In this document: positions 1-6,840 of the stretch, in pieces | Layout: each line of letters begins with the position of its first letter | How positions within the stretch are numbered: position 1 is the first letter of the stretch | Assembly: GCA_903918595.1 (NCBI GenBank) | Contig: CAIXFB010000110.1 | Location: 1 to 10,445, forward strand | Source: an uncultured Actinomycetes bacterium | GTDB taxonomy: Bacteria; Actinomycetota; Actinomycetes; S36-B12 | Direction: 5' to 3' | DNA length: 10,445 nucleotides | The notes under the pieces: model-generated | Told to the model about the DNA's origin: nothing | What the model saw: the letters and a program-made list of their open reading frames with translations, nothing else | The model's database searches: none | Translations under genes and position numbers: made by a program

Positions 1-2178
1 CTTCTCCAGAAATGACGTTTGATCGGTATCTAGTTCGTTGAGTCTGGCCAGCAAATCAGGATGTTGGGTCAACTCAGGGTCATCTGCAAGTATCTCCAAG
101 ACCACGCTTCGGGCTTCTTCAATAAGTTCAGCGTCTCGCACCACTTGCAGCAAACGAAGTGAGGTGCGGAGCCCAGATTGACTGCTACCCAGTACGTCAC
201 CTTCACGACGGAGTTCGAGATCAATTTGCGCTAGCTCGAAACCATCTGTCGTTGCGGCCACCGCGCTAAGCCGGGCATGGCCTGGCGATCCGGATTCAGA
301 GTTGCTCACCAACAAACACAAGCCGGGTAGCCCCCCTCGCCCTACTCTGCCGCGCAATTGATGCAGTGCAGACATGCCAAACCTTTCCGCGTCCATGATC
401 ACCATCATGGTTGCAACTGGAACATCTACTCCCACTTCGATAACCGTCGTAGACACCAGAGCCTGAATTGGGGTCTTGCTGGCCGGATCGCTGAATCTCT
501 GCATCGCATCATCTTTTTCCTCTGCCGACATCCGGCCGTGCATGACGCCAAAGGTGACATTCGGTAATCGTTCAGTCAATTCCTTGGCGAGTCCGAGCAC
601 GCTTGCCATCGGCCTCGATGAGTCGTCGTCGAAGTTTTCCGAATCAGCATCTTCATCGTCAATCCTGGGACACACGATGAAGACTCGGTGACCCAGCGCC
701 ACTTCCTCCTCCACCCGCTCCCACACTCGCGCATACAAGGTAGCTGACTGTTGTGGGTTGACGATATGAGTTGTGATGGGAGAGCGTCCGGCTGGCAATT
801 CATCAAGGGTCGACACATCTAAATCGCCAAAAGCAGTGAGCGCAATGGTTCGCGGTATCGGAGTTGCCGTCATCACCAACATGTGTGGCCGGAATTCCCC
901 AGTGCCTTTTGACGCAAGTACCGCTCGCTGCTCCACCCCAAATCGATGTTGTTCGTCGATGACAGCGAGTGCCAGATCATGAAACTCGACTGAATCCTGG
1001 ATCACAGAGTGCGTTCCGATGATGATCCCTGCTTCGCCACTGATGATGTCAAGAAGTGCGGCCCTGCGTTCTGCCGTGCGCAGTGATCCGGTGAGCAAAA
1101 CAATTTTGGTAGCGCGCTGGGCACCGCCCAGCATTCCCCGCTCAGCAATTGGGCCCAACAGACTCGTGATCGAGCGATGATGTTGGGTGGCGAGCACCTC
1201 TGTGGGCGCAAGCAAAACCGCCTGGCCTCCCGCATCAATGACATCAAGCATTGCGCGCACGGCGACTAGCGTCTTGCCGCTTCCAACATCGCCCTGCAAA
1301 AGTCGATGCATCGGTCGGGTGCCAGAGAGGTCAAGAGCGATCTCTTCACAAACTCGCACCTGCCCAGACGTGAGCACATACGGCAATCGGGCATCTAGGT
1401 CTGCGCGCAGCCCTGCATCGGTTGCTGTCCTGGACTGTGCGGTCAACGCAGCCATTCTCGATCGGCGAAGAAGTAGTACGCCTTGCAAATCAAAAGCTTC
1501 ATGGAAAGCCAGAGTGCGCCTCGATGCACTAATTTCCTCATGAGTCTGCGGAGTGTGAATCATGCGCAACGCAGAATTCAGGGAAAGCAAACCGCTCTTT
1601 TCGCGCACTTCCGCGGGAATGGGATCGATCAATTCCGGCATGGTGTCAAGCAAGATGCGAACTGCCGCAGCAATGCTCCATGAAGTTGTCTTTGACGAGG
1701 CAGCATAAATAGGAAGAATCGCACCCGCGTAGGCGGCAACGGCGAGTGGATCATCATCCACTCCGTCGGGAAACAGTTCGAAGTGTGGATGGGCTAATTG
1801 CCGTCGCCCTCGGTATGTAGATACCTGGCCCGCAAAAAGTCCCTTCCGACCCGTCCGAAGATCTCGCTCACGCCATTTCTGGTTGAAAAAAGTGATTGAG
1901 ATTTCCGATGCACCATCCGTCACGATCACTTCGAGAATCGATCCCCGCTTAGCCGCCATAGAGCGCGAGGTCACTGATTTGATTTCTGCGACGACCGTGG
2001 CACTTTCACCATCGATTAACTCGCGCAAATTCGTGAGCTGCCCACGCTCGGCATATCTGCGTGGGTAATGCCGCAGCAGGTCCTCCGCGGTGACGATTCC
2101 CAACGATGAGACAAGGGCTGTGGCCGTTTTCCCCCCAACGAGTGACTTCAATGGGGTCTCAAAGAAGTCGATGTTCAT
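1..2178 (-). CDS. recG: ATP-dependent DNA helicase RecG (C-terminus cut by window edge)
   Basis: RecG is a monomeric superfamily 2 double-strand DNA translocase that remodels stalled replication forks and Holliday junctions. The frame is open from the ATG at 2178 to position 1, giving 726 codons without a stop. RecG proteins are usually about 690-760 residues, so only a short C-terminal piece should be missing. Visible in order: an N-terminal region beginning MNIDFFETPLKSL with the wedge/OB domain around residues 50-150, Walker A GDVGSGKT at 296-303, helicase motif II DEQH at 408-411, motif III TATPIPRT shortly after, and motif VI QLRGRVGR at 607-614. The start lies one base after the TGA of the upstream kinase gene, with GGAG at 2188-2191 inside that gene as ribosome site, so the two are almost certainly co-transcribed and translationally coupled. 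All helicase motifs look intact. The identification is very secure. Confidence 0.97.
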   Translation of the reverse strand, partial: MNIDFFETPLKSLVGGKTATALVSSLGIVTAEDLLRHYPRRYAERGQLTNLRELIDGESATVVAEIKSVTSRSMAAKRGSILEVIVTDGASEISITFFNQKWRERDLRTGRKGLFAGQVSTYRGRRQLAHPHFELFPDGVDDDPLAVAAYAGAILPIYAASSKTTSWSIAAAVRILLDTMPELIDPIPAEVREKSGLLSLNSALRMIHTPQTHEEISASRRTLAFHEAFDLQGVLLLRRSRMAALTAQSRTATDAGLRADLDARLPYVLTSGQVRVCEEIALDLSGTRPMHRLLQGDVGSGKTLVAVRAMLDVIDAGGQAVLLAPTEVLATQHHRSITSLLGPIAERGMLGGAQRATKIVLLTGSLRTAERRAALLDIISGEAGIIIGTHSVIQDSVEFHDLALAVIDEQHRFGVEQRAVLASKGTGEFRPHMLVMTATPIPRTIALTAFGDLDVSTLDELPAGRSPITTHIVNPQQSATLYARVWERVEEEVALGHRVFIVCPRIDDEDADSENFDDDSSRPMASVLGLAKELTERLPNVTFGVMHGRMSAEEKDDAMQRFSDPASKTPIQALVSTTVIEVGVDVPVATMMVIMDAERFGMSALHQLRGRVGRGGLPGLCLLVSNSESGSPGHARLSAVAATTDGFELAQIDLELRREGDVLGSSQSGLRTSLRLLQVVRDAELIEEARSVVLEILADDPELTQHPDLLARLNELDTDQTSFLEK

Positions 2179-2179
2179 C

Positions 2180-3799
2180 TCACTCGACTCCGACGATGAT
2201 TGGCCACAAGGGTTGACCGCCGTCATGATGAACCACATCGAGTCCGGGGTTAGAGGATTCGAGCCATGCGATGAGCATTTCCACTTCGGTTGGATCAGCG
2301 TCGACACCCGAAACAATGGTGATCAACTCTCCACCACCAGCTACGAGTCGATCACACACACCTCGAGCAACTTCCAAGACAGCATGCCCAATCTGCACGA
2401 TGTCACCGTCCAGTAGGCCAAGGACATCCCCAACTGCGCACTGCCCCGCGCTGGTCAATGCGGCCCGTTCCGCAATCGTCACCGCGCCGTAGCGCGTGGC
2501 ACCAGCCGCACGCGTCATCGTGACGAGGTCGTCATCGAAAGTGCGCTCGGGATCATGCACTGCAATTGCCGCAAGGGACTGCACCACTGATCTTGTCGGT
2601 ACGATGGCCACTCGAACGCCAGTTGCTCGAAGTTGCTCTGCGGCGATTTCTGCTGTTCCTTGGTTGTCCCGATCACTGGGCAACAACACCACTTCGGGAC
2701 TGTGTGAAGCATGAACCGCGGACAAAATTTCGGTCACCGATGGCCGAGTTCGTGACTGCGCGGGAACACAGTTCACACCAGCTACAGTCACTAAGTCGGT
2801 GATGCCTGATCCGTGCGTGACCATCACCAGTTGCCGATTACTCCGTGAGGTAGGCCTCGCATGTAAAGAGTTCACTTGAATACGATGCGGACGTCCCGCG
2901 GCGAGGCCATCTTCAATACAGGCTCCTGCATCATCAGCATGAACGTGCACATTCCACAGGCCATCACCTCCCACAATCACCACACTGTCGCCGCGCGCAT
3001 CGAGTGCGGCTCTCAGTGCGTCAATGCGATCATCGGGCGCTTCAAGCAGGTACATCACTTCAAAATCAGGTGTATCACTTGGCATTGCTATCGGTTGCGG
3101 CACAACGTTCATCGGCGATTCACTCATGTCAAAGTCCTCAATTGACTCACCTGAGAGAACTCTGAACAACGCGTCATAGACCTCCACCAGACCTCGACCG
3201 CCAGCATCGACAACACCTGCTTGCCTGAGTACCTCAAGCATTGCCGGGGTTCGGAGTAGTGCGGCTCGCGCACCCTCTGCTGCTGCACCTACAACCCTTG
3301 CTACATCGGGTTCACCTGGAATCGACTTCACCAGATTTTCGGCAGCATCAGCGGCAGCTCTTGCAACGGTGAGAATCGTGCCTTCAACCGGCCGCGCCAC
3401 CGACCGATAGGCCTCATCAGCGCCCGCCCTAAATGCGCGGGCGACTGCATGCGCGCCCCGGTCCGATGCCCCAACCAGAGTTATCCCCATCCCCCTCAGG
3501 ATTTGCGACAAAATGACCCCGGAGTTTCCCCGTGCCCCGAGCAGAGCCCCTCGGGCGAGTACCGATGCAGCCTCGCCGGCGGTTTTGGGGTGGACCGCGC
3601 TGTTATCGAGTTCAGCGCAGGCCGCCTCCATGGTCAGACACAGGTTGGTCCCGGTGTCGCCGTCGGGCACCGGAAAGACGTTGAGGGCGTCTATCTCCAC
3701 CCGAGACCTGATCAGAGCCTCTCGGGCAGCCCGAGCCCAGTCCCGAATGTTGTCGGCTGATAGTCCTGCTGGTGGACCTGCCGAGCTCGATTCATTCAA
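2180..3799 (-). CDS. DAK2-domain kinase, FakA/YloV-like (539 aa)
   Basis: This belongs to the DAK2-domain family typified by FakA, the ATP-binding subunit that phosphorylates fatty acids presented by a FakB protein to give acyl-phosphates. Seen here: the Mg-ATP-binding loop NVFPVPDGDTGTN at residues 40-52, GARGNSGVILSQILRG at 88-103 and VVDAGGRGL at 196-204. A middle domain follows at about 235-315, containing the run NVHVHADDAG, and then a C-terminal DegV/DhaK-like domain to 539. The length matches the family (about 550). The start is TTG at 3799, supported by the strong ribosome site GAGGGGAGG six bases upstream and by the lack of a nearby in-frame ATG. It lies directly upstream of recG, an arrangement common in actinobacteria, where the protein is often called Dak phosphatase. 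Fatty acid kinase activity is inferred from family; no FakB gene is in the window and the true substrate in this lineage is unknown. Confidence 0.9.
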   Translation of the reverse strand: MNESSSAGPPAGLSADNIRDWARAAREALIRSRVEIDALNVFPVPDGDTGTNLCLTMEAACAELDNSAVHPKTAGEAASVLARGALLGARGNSGVILSQILRGMGITLVGASDRGAHAVARAFRAGADEAYRSVARPVEGTILTVARAAADAAENLVKSIPGEPDVARVVGAAAEGARAALLRTPAMLEVLRQAGVVDAGGRGLVEVYDALFRVLSGESIEDFDMSESPMNVVPQPIAMPSDTPDFEVMYLLEAPDDRIDALRAALDARGDSVVIVGGDGLWNVHVHADDAGACIEDGLAAGRPHRIQVNSLHARPTSRSNRQLVMVTHGSGITDLVTVAGVNCVPAQSRTRPSVTEILSAVHASHSPEVVLLPSDRDNQGTAEIAAEQLRATGVRVAIVPTRSVVQSLAAIAVHDPERTFDDDLVTMTRAAGATRYGAVTIAERAALTSAGQCAVGDVLGLLDGDIVQIGHAVLEVARGVCDRLVAGGGELITIVSGVDADPTEVEMLIAWLESSNPGLDVVHHDGGQPLWPIIVGVE

Positions 3800-3805
3800 C
3801 GATGA

Positions 3806-3814
3806 CCTCCCCTC
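3806..3814 (-). promoter_or_regulatory. Strong ribosome binding site that decides the TTG start
   Basis: On the minus strand the bases read GAGGGGAGG, six bases before TTG at 3799. This near-perfect match to the anti-Shine-Dalgarno end of 16S rRNA supports TTG as the real start of the DAK2 kinase. Confidence 0.75.
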
Positions 3815-3839
3815 TGAAAGCGCGACGCTACCCCTCGAT

Positions 3840-3869
3840 TTGAGGTCCGGGAGGCATCTGGTTTAACCT
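3840..3869 (+). promoter_or_regulatory. Candidate sigma-70-type promoter of rpmB
   Basis: A -35-like TTGAGG (3840-3845) and a -10-like TAACCT (3864-3869) are separated by 18 bp in the divergent spacer between the DAK2 kinase and rpmB. The predicted transcript would begin near 3876, giving a leader of about 50 bases that contains the rpmB ribosome site. Both boxes are imperfect matches, so this is a pattern-based prediction. Confidence 0.5.
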
Positions 3870-3911
3870 TGGGCGTTCGAGGGCGAAAACCAGGCCCCGA
3901 TTCCCAATCTG

Positions 3912-3919
3912 AAGGAGAT
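3912..3919 (+). promoter_or_regulatory. Ribosome binding site of rpmB, decides GTG start
   Basis: AAGGAGAT, with GGAG ending seven bases before GTG at 3925. It fixes the non-ATG start and agrees with the usual L28 N-terminus, which begins just before the first zinc-binding cysteine. Confidence 0.8.
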
Positions 3920-3924
3920 TTCCC

Positions 3925-4113
3925 GTGGCTGCCAATTGCGACGTATGCGGCAAGGGCCCAAGCTTCGGGCACAGCATCTCCCACTCCCATCGCCGCACCA
4001 AGCGTCGTTGGAATCCGAACATCCAGACCGTCCGTGCACTGGTCGGTCGCACACCCAAGCGGATGAACGTGTGCACCTCCTGCATCAAGGCCGGCAAAGT
4101 AGCGCGCGCTTAA
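3925..4113 (+). CDS. rpmB: 50S ribosomal protein L28, zinc-binding type
   Basis: L28 is a small protein of the large ribosomal subunit. The 62-residue product has the family pattern: CDVCGKGPSFGHSISHSHRR at 5-24, TKRRWNPNIQ at 25-34, and a basic body. It carries two CxxC pairs, Cys5/Cys8 and Cys50/Cys53, that mark the zinc-binding (C+) form; many bacteria use cysteine-free forms or keep both. The start is GTG at 3925 with an ideal ribosome site. The gene stands alone on the plus strand between minus-strand genes, divergent from the DAK2 kinase and convergent with thiL, and no rpmG or rpmF partner is adjacent. Its TAA stop overlaps the thiL stop. Because the C- paralogue often replaces the C+ form under zinc starvation, a second copy elsewhere is possible but cannot be seen here. 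Confidence 0.97.
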   Translation: MAANCDVCGKGPSFGHSISHSHRRTKRRWNPNIQTVRALVGRTPKRMNVCTSCIKAGKVARA

Positions 4114-5069
4114 CGCTTGAAATGTTCGTACCCGCTCCCAGCGTCGAAATCTTGACCATTCACGAGAACCGCTGACTCGGCTCTGTCGATCACACTGCCG
4201 ATTCGAACAAATCCCTCGGGCAGTTTTTTTCGCGCGCTGAACGTTGCGAGCAGAGCGTGGTCATCTCCCCCGGTCAACATCCACACGCGCGGATCTACGT
4301 TGTACGCGGCAGCGGCAGCGGACAGGGCGTCGGGGATCTCCCACGATGCGGCATCAATATCCACTGTGACGCCCGAGGCATCCGCAATATGACCTGCATC
4401 AGCGATCAACCCGTCGCTGACATCAATCATCGCTGAGGCTCCTTTCGCAGCGACCACCCCTGCCGAATAGTTCACCTCCGGGAATCGGTGTGCATCGACG
4501 AGGACCCTCGGTGACTTAAATCCTCTCGAAAGGACGGCAAGGCCTGCCGCAGCCCAACCAAAGCGACCACAGATTGCGAGCACATCCCCAGCTTTGGCTC
4601 CGGACCGCAACACAGCACCGCCCACCGGGGCATCACCAATGGCAGTGACATTCACCACGATCCCAGGCGATGACACCACATCCCCGCCAGCCACACAGGC
4701 CCCCGCACGTGCAGCCTCTTCCCTGACCCCGGCTGCGCACGCCACCGCCCACGCGCTGGGCGTGCTCGACGGTGCTCCGAACGAGACCACAAGGGCCCTT
4801 GTCGAACCACCCATGGCAGCGATGTCGGCAAGTGATGCAGCTGCTGCACGACGGCCCACGTCAATGGCACTTGACCAGTCCTGCCGAAAATGAACGCCCT
4901 CGACCAGCATGTCGGTGGTGATCAGTACCTCACCAGACATTCTGACCACAGCGGTGTCATCTCCAGGACCGACCACGATGGCGTCTGTCAGGCTGTCCTG
5001 ATCGATGATTCGCTCAATGAGCCCGAATTCTCCTAACTCGGCGAGGGTTCCGGTTCCAGGCTCTTCCAT
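4110..5069 (-). CDS. thiL: Thiamine-monophosphate kinase
   Basis: ThiL phosphorylates thiamine monophosphate with ATP to give thiamine diphosphate, the active cofactor and last step of the pathway, in the cytoplasm. The 319-residue length is normal. Family signatures seen: GPGDDTAVV at 34-42 (Mg/ATP-binding acidic pair), TTDMLVEGVHF at 51-61, DVGRRAAAASLADIAAMGG at 70-88, GGD at 128-130 and MIDVSDGL at 214-221. These are the acidic motifs of the PurM/ThiL ATP-binding fold, and none is missing. The ATG at 5069 has AAAGGAGAG (5075-5083) seven bases upstream, so the start is well supported. The gene is divergent from the TetR-family regulator and its TAA overlaps the rpmB TAA in opposite orientation. 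No other thiamine gene is nearby and I see no TPP riboswitch in the 56-base spacer, which is too short for one. Confidence 0.97.
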   Translation of the reverse strand: MEEPGTGTLAELGEFGLIERIIDQDSLTDAIVVGPGDDTAVVRMSGEVLITTDMLVEGVHFRQDWSSAIDVGRRAAAASLADIAAMGGSTRALVVSFGAPSSTPSAWAVACAAGVREEAARAGACVAGGDVVSSPGIVVNVTAIGDAPVGGAVLRSGAKAGDVLAICGRFGWAAAGLAVLSRGFKSPRVLVDAHRFPEVNYSAGVVAAKGASAMIDVSDGLIADAGHIADASGVTVDIDAASWEIPDALSAAAAAYNVDPRVWMLTGGDDHALLATFSARKKLPEGFVRIGSVIDRAESAVLVNGQDFDAGSGYEHFKR

Positions 5070-5092
5070 GACGGCTCTCCTTTGCGGCGAAT

Positions 5093-5109
5093 GCAGGCTC
5101 CTGCAGGCT
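5093..5109. repeat. Tandem GCAGGCT repeat with embedded CCTGCAGG palindrome, possible operator
   Basis: GCAGGCT occurs at 5093-5099 and again at 5103-5109, a spacing of exactly 10 bp, about one helical turn. The perfect 8-bp palindrome CCTGCAGG (5100-5107) sits across the junction. This lies in the 56-bp spacer between thiL and the divergent TetR-family gene, where an autoregulatory operator would be expected. TetR-family operators are usually longer imperfect inverted repeats, so assignment as an operator is a guess; the repeat itself is directly visible. Confidence 0.35.
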
Positions 5110-5125
5110 ATGCGAGGATGAGGCC

Positions 5126-5725
5126 ATGCCCCGCATTGAAGCGCCGACGCTCGCGCAACACCGCGATCTGCGCAAGTTATCCCTCCTTGAGGCCGGCCAT
5201 GACTTGCTCAGTACAGGTGGGCCACGTGCAGTGACGATGGCGGCGGTCGCTTCTCGAGCCGGACTGTCTCGACCAGCCGTCTACGAATACTTCGCCAGTA
5301 CGGAAGACCTGCTTGGCGCCGTCCTGATGGAAAGAATGGTTCTCTGGACCCACGACGTCACCGATGCTTTAGCCCAGGCCATTGGACCTGAGGAGAAAGT
5401 TCGAACATACGTCGAGGTCTCCCTTCGGCTCATTGCTGAAGGAAGCCACGAGATGATCGCGGTACTCAGCGCCGAAACTTTGCCCACATCCGTGCGCGCC
5501 CAACTTGGTGCGTTGCATGCCGCTCTCGCCGCTCCACTTGCCGACGCAGTTCACGAGCTCGGTGGTGGCGAATCAGATCTGACCACTCGATTTGTTCAGG
5601 GAGTGGTCGAGGCAGCTGCGCGACGAGTGCCGCCAGGCGCTGATCCGGCACACGAGATTGACGTAGCAACCAGATTTATCGTTGCCGGAATCAAGGGGAT
5701 GGGCGCAAACCCGACCCACGCCTAA
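5126..5725 (+). CDS. TetR-family transcriptional regulator
   Basis: A 199-residue protein with the size and layout of a TetR repressor: an N-terminal three-helix DNA-binding domain and a helical ligand-binding and dimer domain. The helix-turn-helix spans residues 37-58, including TMAAVASRAGLSRPAVYEYF, a textbook match. The C-terminal part is too divergent for me to predict a ligand. The ATG at 5126 has the purine-rich GAGGATGAGG just upstream. The gene is divergent from thiL across 56 bp and its last 35 bases overlap the end of ddl on the other strand. Neighbouring housekeeping genes give no clear target; autoregulation or control of thiL is possible from position alone. In related actinobacteria I recall a small secreted-protein gene (DUF3515) near here rather than a TetR gene, which would make this a local replacement or insertion. 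Confidence 0.93.
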   Translation: MPRIEAPTLAQHRDLRKLSLLEAGHDLLSTGGPRAVTMAAVASRAGLSRPAVYEYFASTEDLLGAVLMERMVLWTHDVTDALAQAIGPEEKVRTYVEVSLRLIAEGSHEMIAVLSAETLPTSVRAQLGALHAALAAPLADAVHELGGGESDLTTRFVQGVVEAAARRVPPGADPAHEIDVATRFIVAGIKGMGANPTHA

Positions 5726-6779
5726 GCGCATCTGCAATCAGCGCGTCAACGATGTCGGGATACGTCATGCCGCTCGCCTGGAACATCTGTGGAAACATGG
5801 AGATGGGTGTGAACCCCGGCATGGTGTTTACCTCGTTCACGATCAGCTTTCCGTCGTGGGTGAGGAAGAAATCAACGCGAGCCAGGCCCTCACAGCCAAG
5901 TGCCACGAACGCCTCCACCGCAGCTCGCTGCACTGCGGCAATTTCATCATCGCTTAATGCCGCCGGCACAATGAGCTCAGCGCCATCGCTCAAATACTTC
6001 GCATCGAAGTCGTAGTACTCAAACCCGGGTGCGACCTTGATTTCGGCACACACACTCACCCTTGGTCTCCCCGCATCATCAACCAAGACCCCGCATTCAA
6101 TTTCCCGGGCGCCCACAACCGCAGACTCCACGATCACCTTCGGATCATGTTTCCGCGCTTGCTCGATTGCGCTGATGACGTCAGCCTTCACAGTGGCTTT
6201 CGTGATTCCGCGCGAGGAGCCTGCTCTGGCTGGCTTAACAAATACCGGTAGCGAAAGTTCTGCAATCACACGATCAGCAGCCGCACCAGCAGACTCACTT
6301 GCAGGCACTGTCACCCACGTACCCACCTCGAGGCCGGCTGCTGACAGCAAGGTTTTCGTGACCGGCTTGTCCATTGCTGCGGCGCTCGCCAACACCCCCG
6401 AACCGACATACGGAACGCCAGCCAGCTCCATAAGTCCCTGGACCGTCCCATCTTCTCCCCATGGCCCATGGAGCACCGGAAATACAACGTCCAGGGCCCG
6501 GGACTCACCACCCACGAGCAGCCCGGGTGACGTGGGGTCGACGGAGAGCTGAACGGAAACTGCGCTTTCTGGAACCTCCGGCAAAATCCCATCGACGATC
6601 GCCAGGCTGGTCGCATCATCCGGATACAAAATCCACCGACCAGACTTCGTGATGCCTACAGCTATGACTTCGTAGCGAAGTGGATCCAAGGCAGCCACAA
6701 CACCACCTGCACTAATACATGAAATCTCATGCTCTGAACTACGCCCTCCGAAAAGCACGCATACCCGAACACGACTCAT
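5691..6779 (-). CDS. ddl: D-alanine--D-alanine ligase
   Basis: Ddl joins two D-alanines using ATP to make the dipeptide that ends the peptidoglycan stem peptide. From the chosen ATG at 6779 the protein is 362 residues, usual for actinobacterial Ddl. ATP-grasp features in order: GGRSSEHEIS at 11-20, VLHGPWGEDG at 102-111, YVGSGVLASAAAMDK at 124-138, FVKPARAGSS at 180-189, YDFDAKYL at 256-263, GLARVDFF at 298-305 and NEVNTMPGFTPISMFP at 315-330. The omega-loop YDFDAKY pattern is that of D-Ala:D-Ala ligases, not VanA-type D-lactate ligases, so this is not a resistance gene. The frame stays open to 6878, but family alignment and a promoter ending seven bases before 6779 favour this ATG; ATG 6785 is two codons upstream. 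The 3' end overlaps the TetR gene antisense by 35 bp. Confidence 0.96.
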   Translation of the reverse strand: MSRVRVCVLFGGRSSEHEISCISAGGVVAALDPLRYEVIAVGITKSGRWILYPDDATSLAIVDGILPEVPESAVSVQLSVDPTSPGLLVGGESRALDVVFPVLHGPWGEDGTVQGLMELAGVPYVGSGVLASAAAMDKPVTKTLLSAAGLEVGTWVTVPASESAGAAADRVIAELSLPVFVKPARAGSSRGITKATVKADVISAIEQARKHDPKVIVESAVVGAREIECGVLVDDAGRPRVSVCAEIKVAPGFEYYDFDAKYLSDGAELIVPAALSDDEIAAVQRAAVEAFVALGCEGLARVDFFLTHDGKLIVNEVNTMPGFTPISMFPQMFQASGMTYPDIVDALIADALRRGSGLRPSP

Positions 6780-6786
6780 AGTCATG

Positions 6787-6815
6787 ACCGTACCCCGTGG
6801 GCGCTCCCCTGTGAA
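6787..6815 (-). promoter_or_regulatory. Candidate promoter of a leaderless ddl transcript
   Basis: On the minus strand TTCACA (6810-6815) and TACGGT (6787-6792) are separated by exactly 17 bp, close to the sigma-70-type consensus and the actinobacterial TANNNT -10 form. The -10 ends seven bases before the ATG at 6779, so transcription would begin on or next to the start codon. There is no good ribosome site at that ATG, which fits a leaderless mRNA. The sites are seen directly; promoter activity is inferred. Confidence 0.6.
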
Positions 6816-6827
6816 CGCACCACCAGC

Positions 6828-6833
6828 TAGTCT
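6828..6833 (+). promoter_or_regulatory. Candidate -10 element for a leaderless PLP-enzyme transcript
   Basis: TAGTCT fits TANNNT and ends seven bases before the ATG at 6841, the spacing expected for a leaderless mRNA. No clear ribosome site precedes that ATG and no clear -35 box is visible. The same hexamer precedes plsC. It supports 6841 over the upstream in-frame ATG at 6784. Confidence 0.4.
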
Positions 6834-6840
6834 CGCGCCC

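Noticed and set aside
1187..1543. Plus-strand open frame of 118 codons opposite recG
   Set aside because: Shadow of the recG helicase domain; low-complexity Ser/Arg/Ala composition.
3826..3831. TAGCGT on the minus strand as -10 for the DAK2 kinase and recG
   Set aside because: Fits TANNNT but no -35 is visible at 16-19 bp; too weak to list as a promoter.
3513..3866. Plus-strand open frame of 117 codons opposite the DAK2 kinase
   Set aside because: Antisense to the conserved DAK2 motifs, no family resemblance.
4101..4110. AGCGCGCGCT palindrome as a terminator of rpmB or thiL
   Set aside because: The stem would be at most 3-4 bp after loop closure and no U-run follows.
6037..6552. Plus-strand open frame of 171 codons opposite ddl
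   Set aside because: Lies wholly inside ddl, composition is Ser/Thr/Pro-rich as expected of an antisense frame, and no domain is recognisable.
6784..6840. 19-residue upstream extension of the PLP enzyme
   Set aside because: It has no ribosome site, runs through the ddl promoter and adds Pro/Ala-rich sequence not typical of the family.
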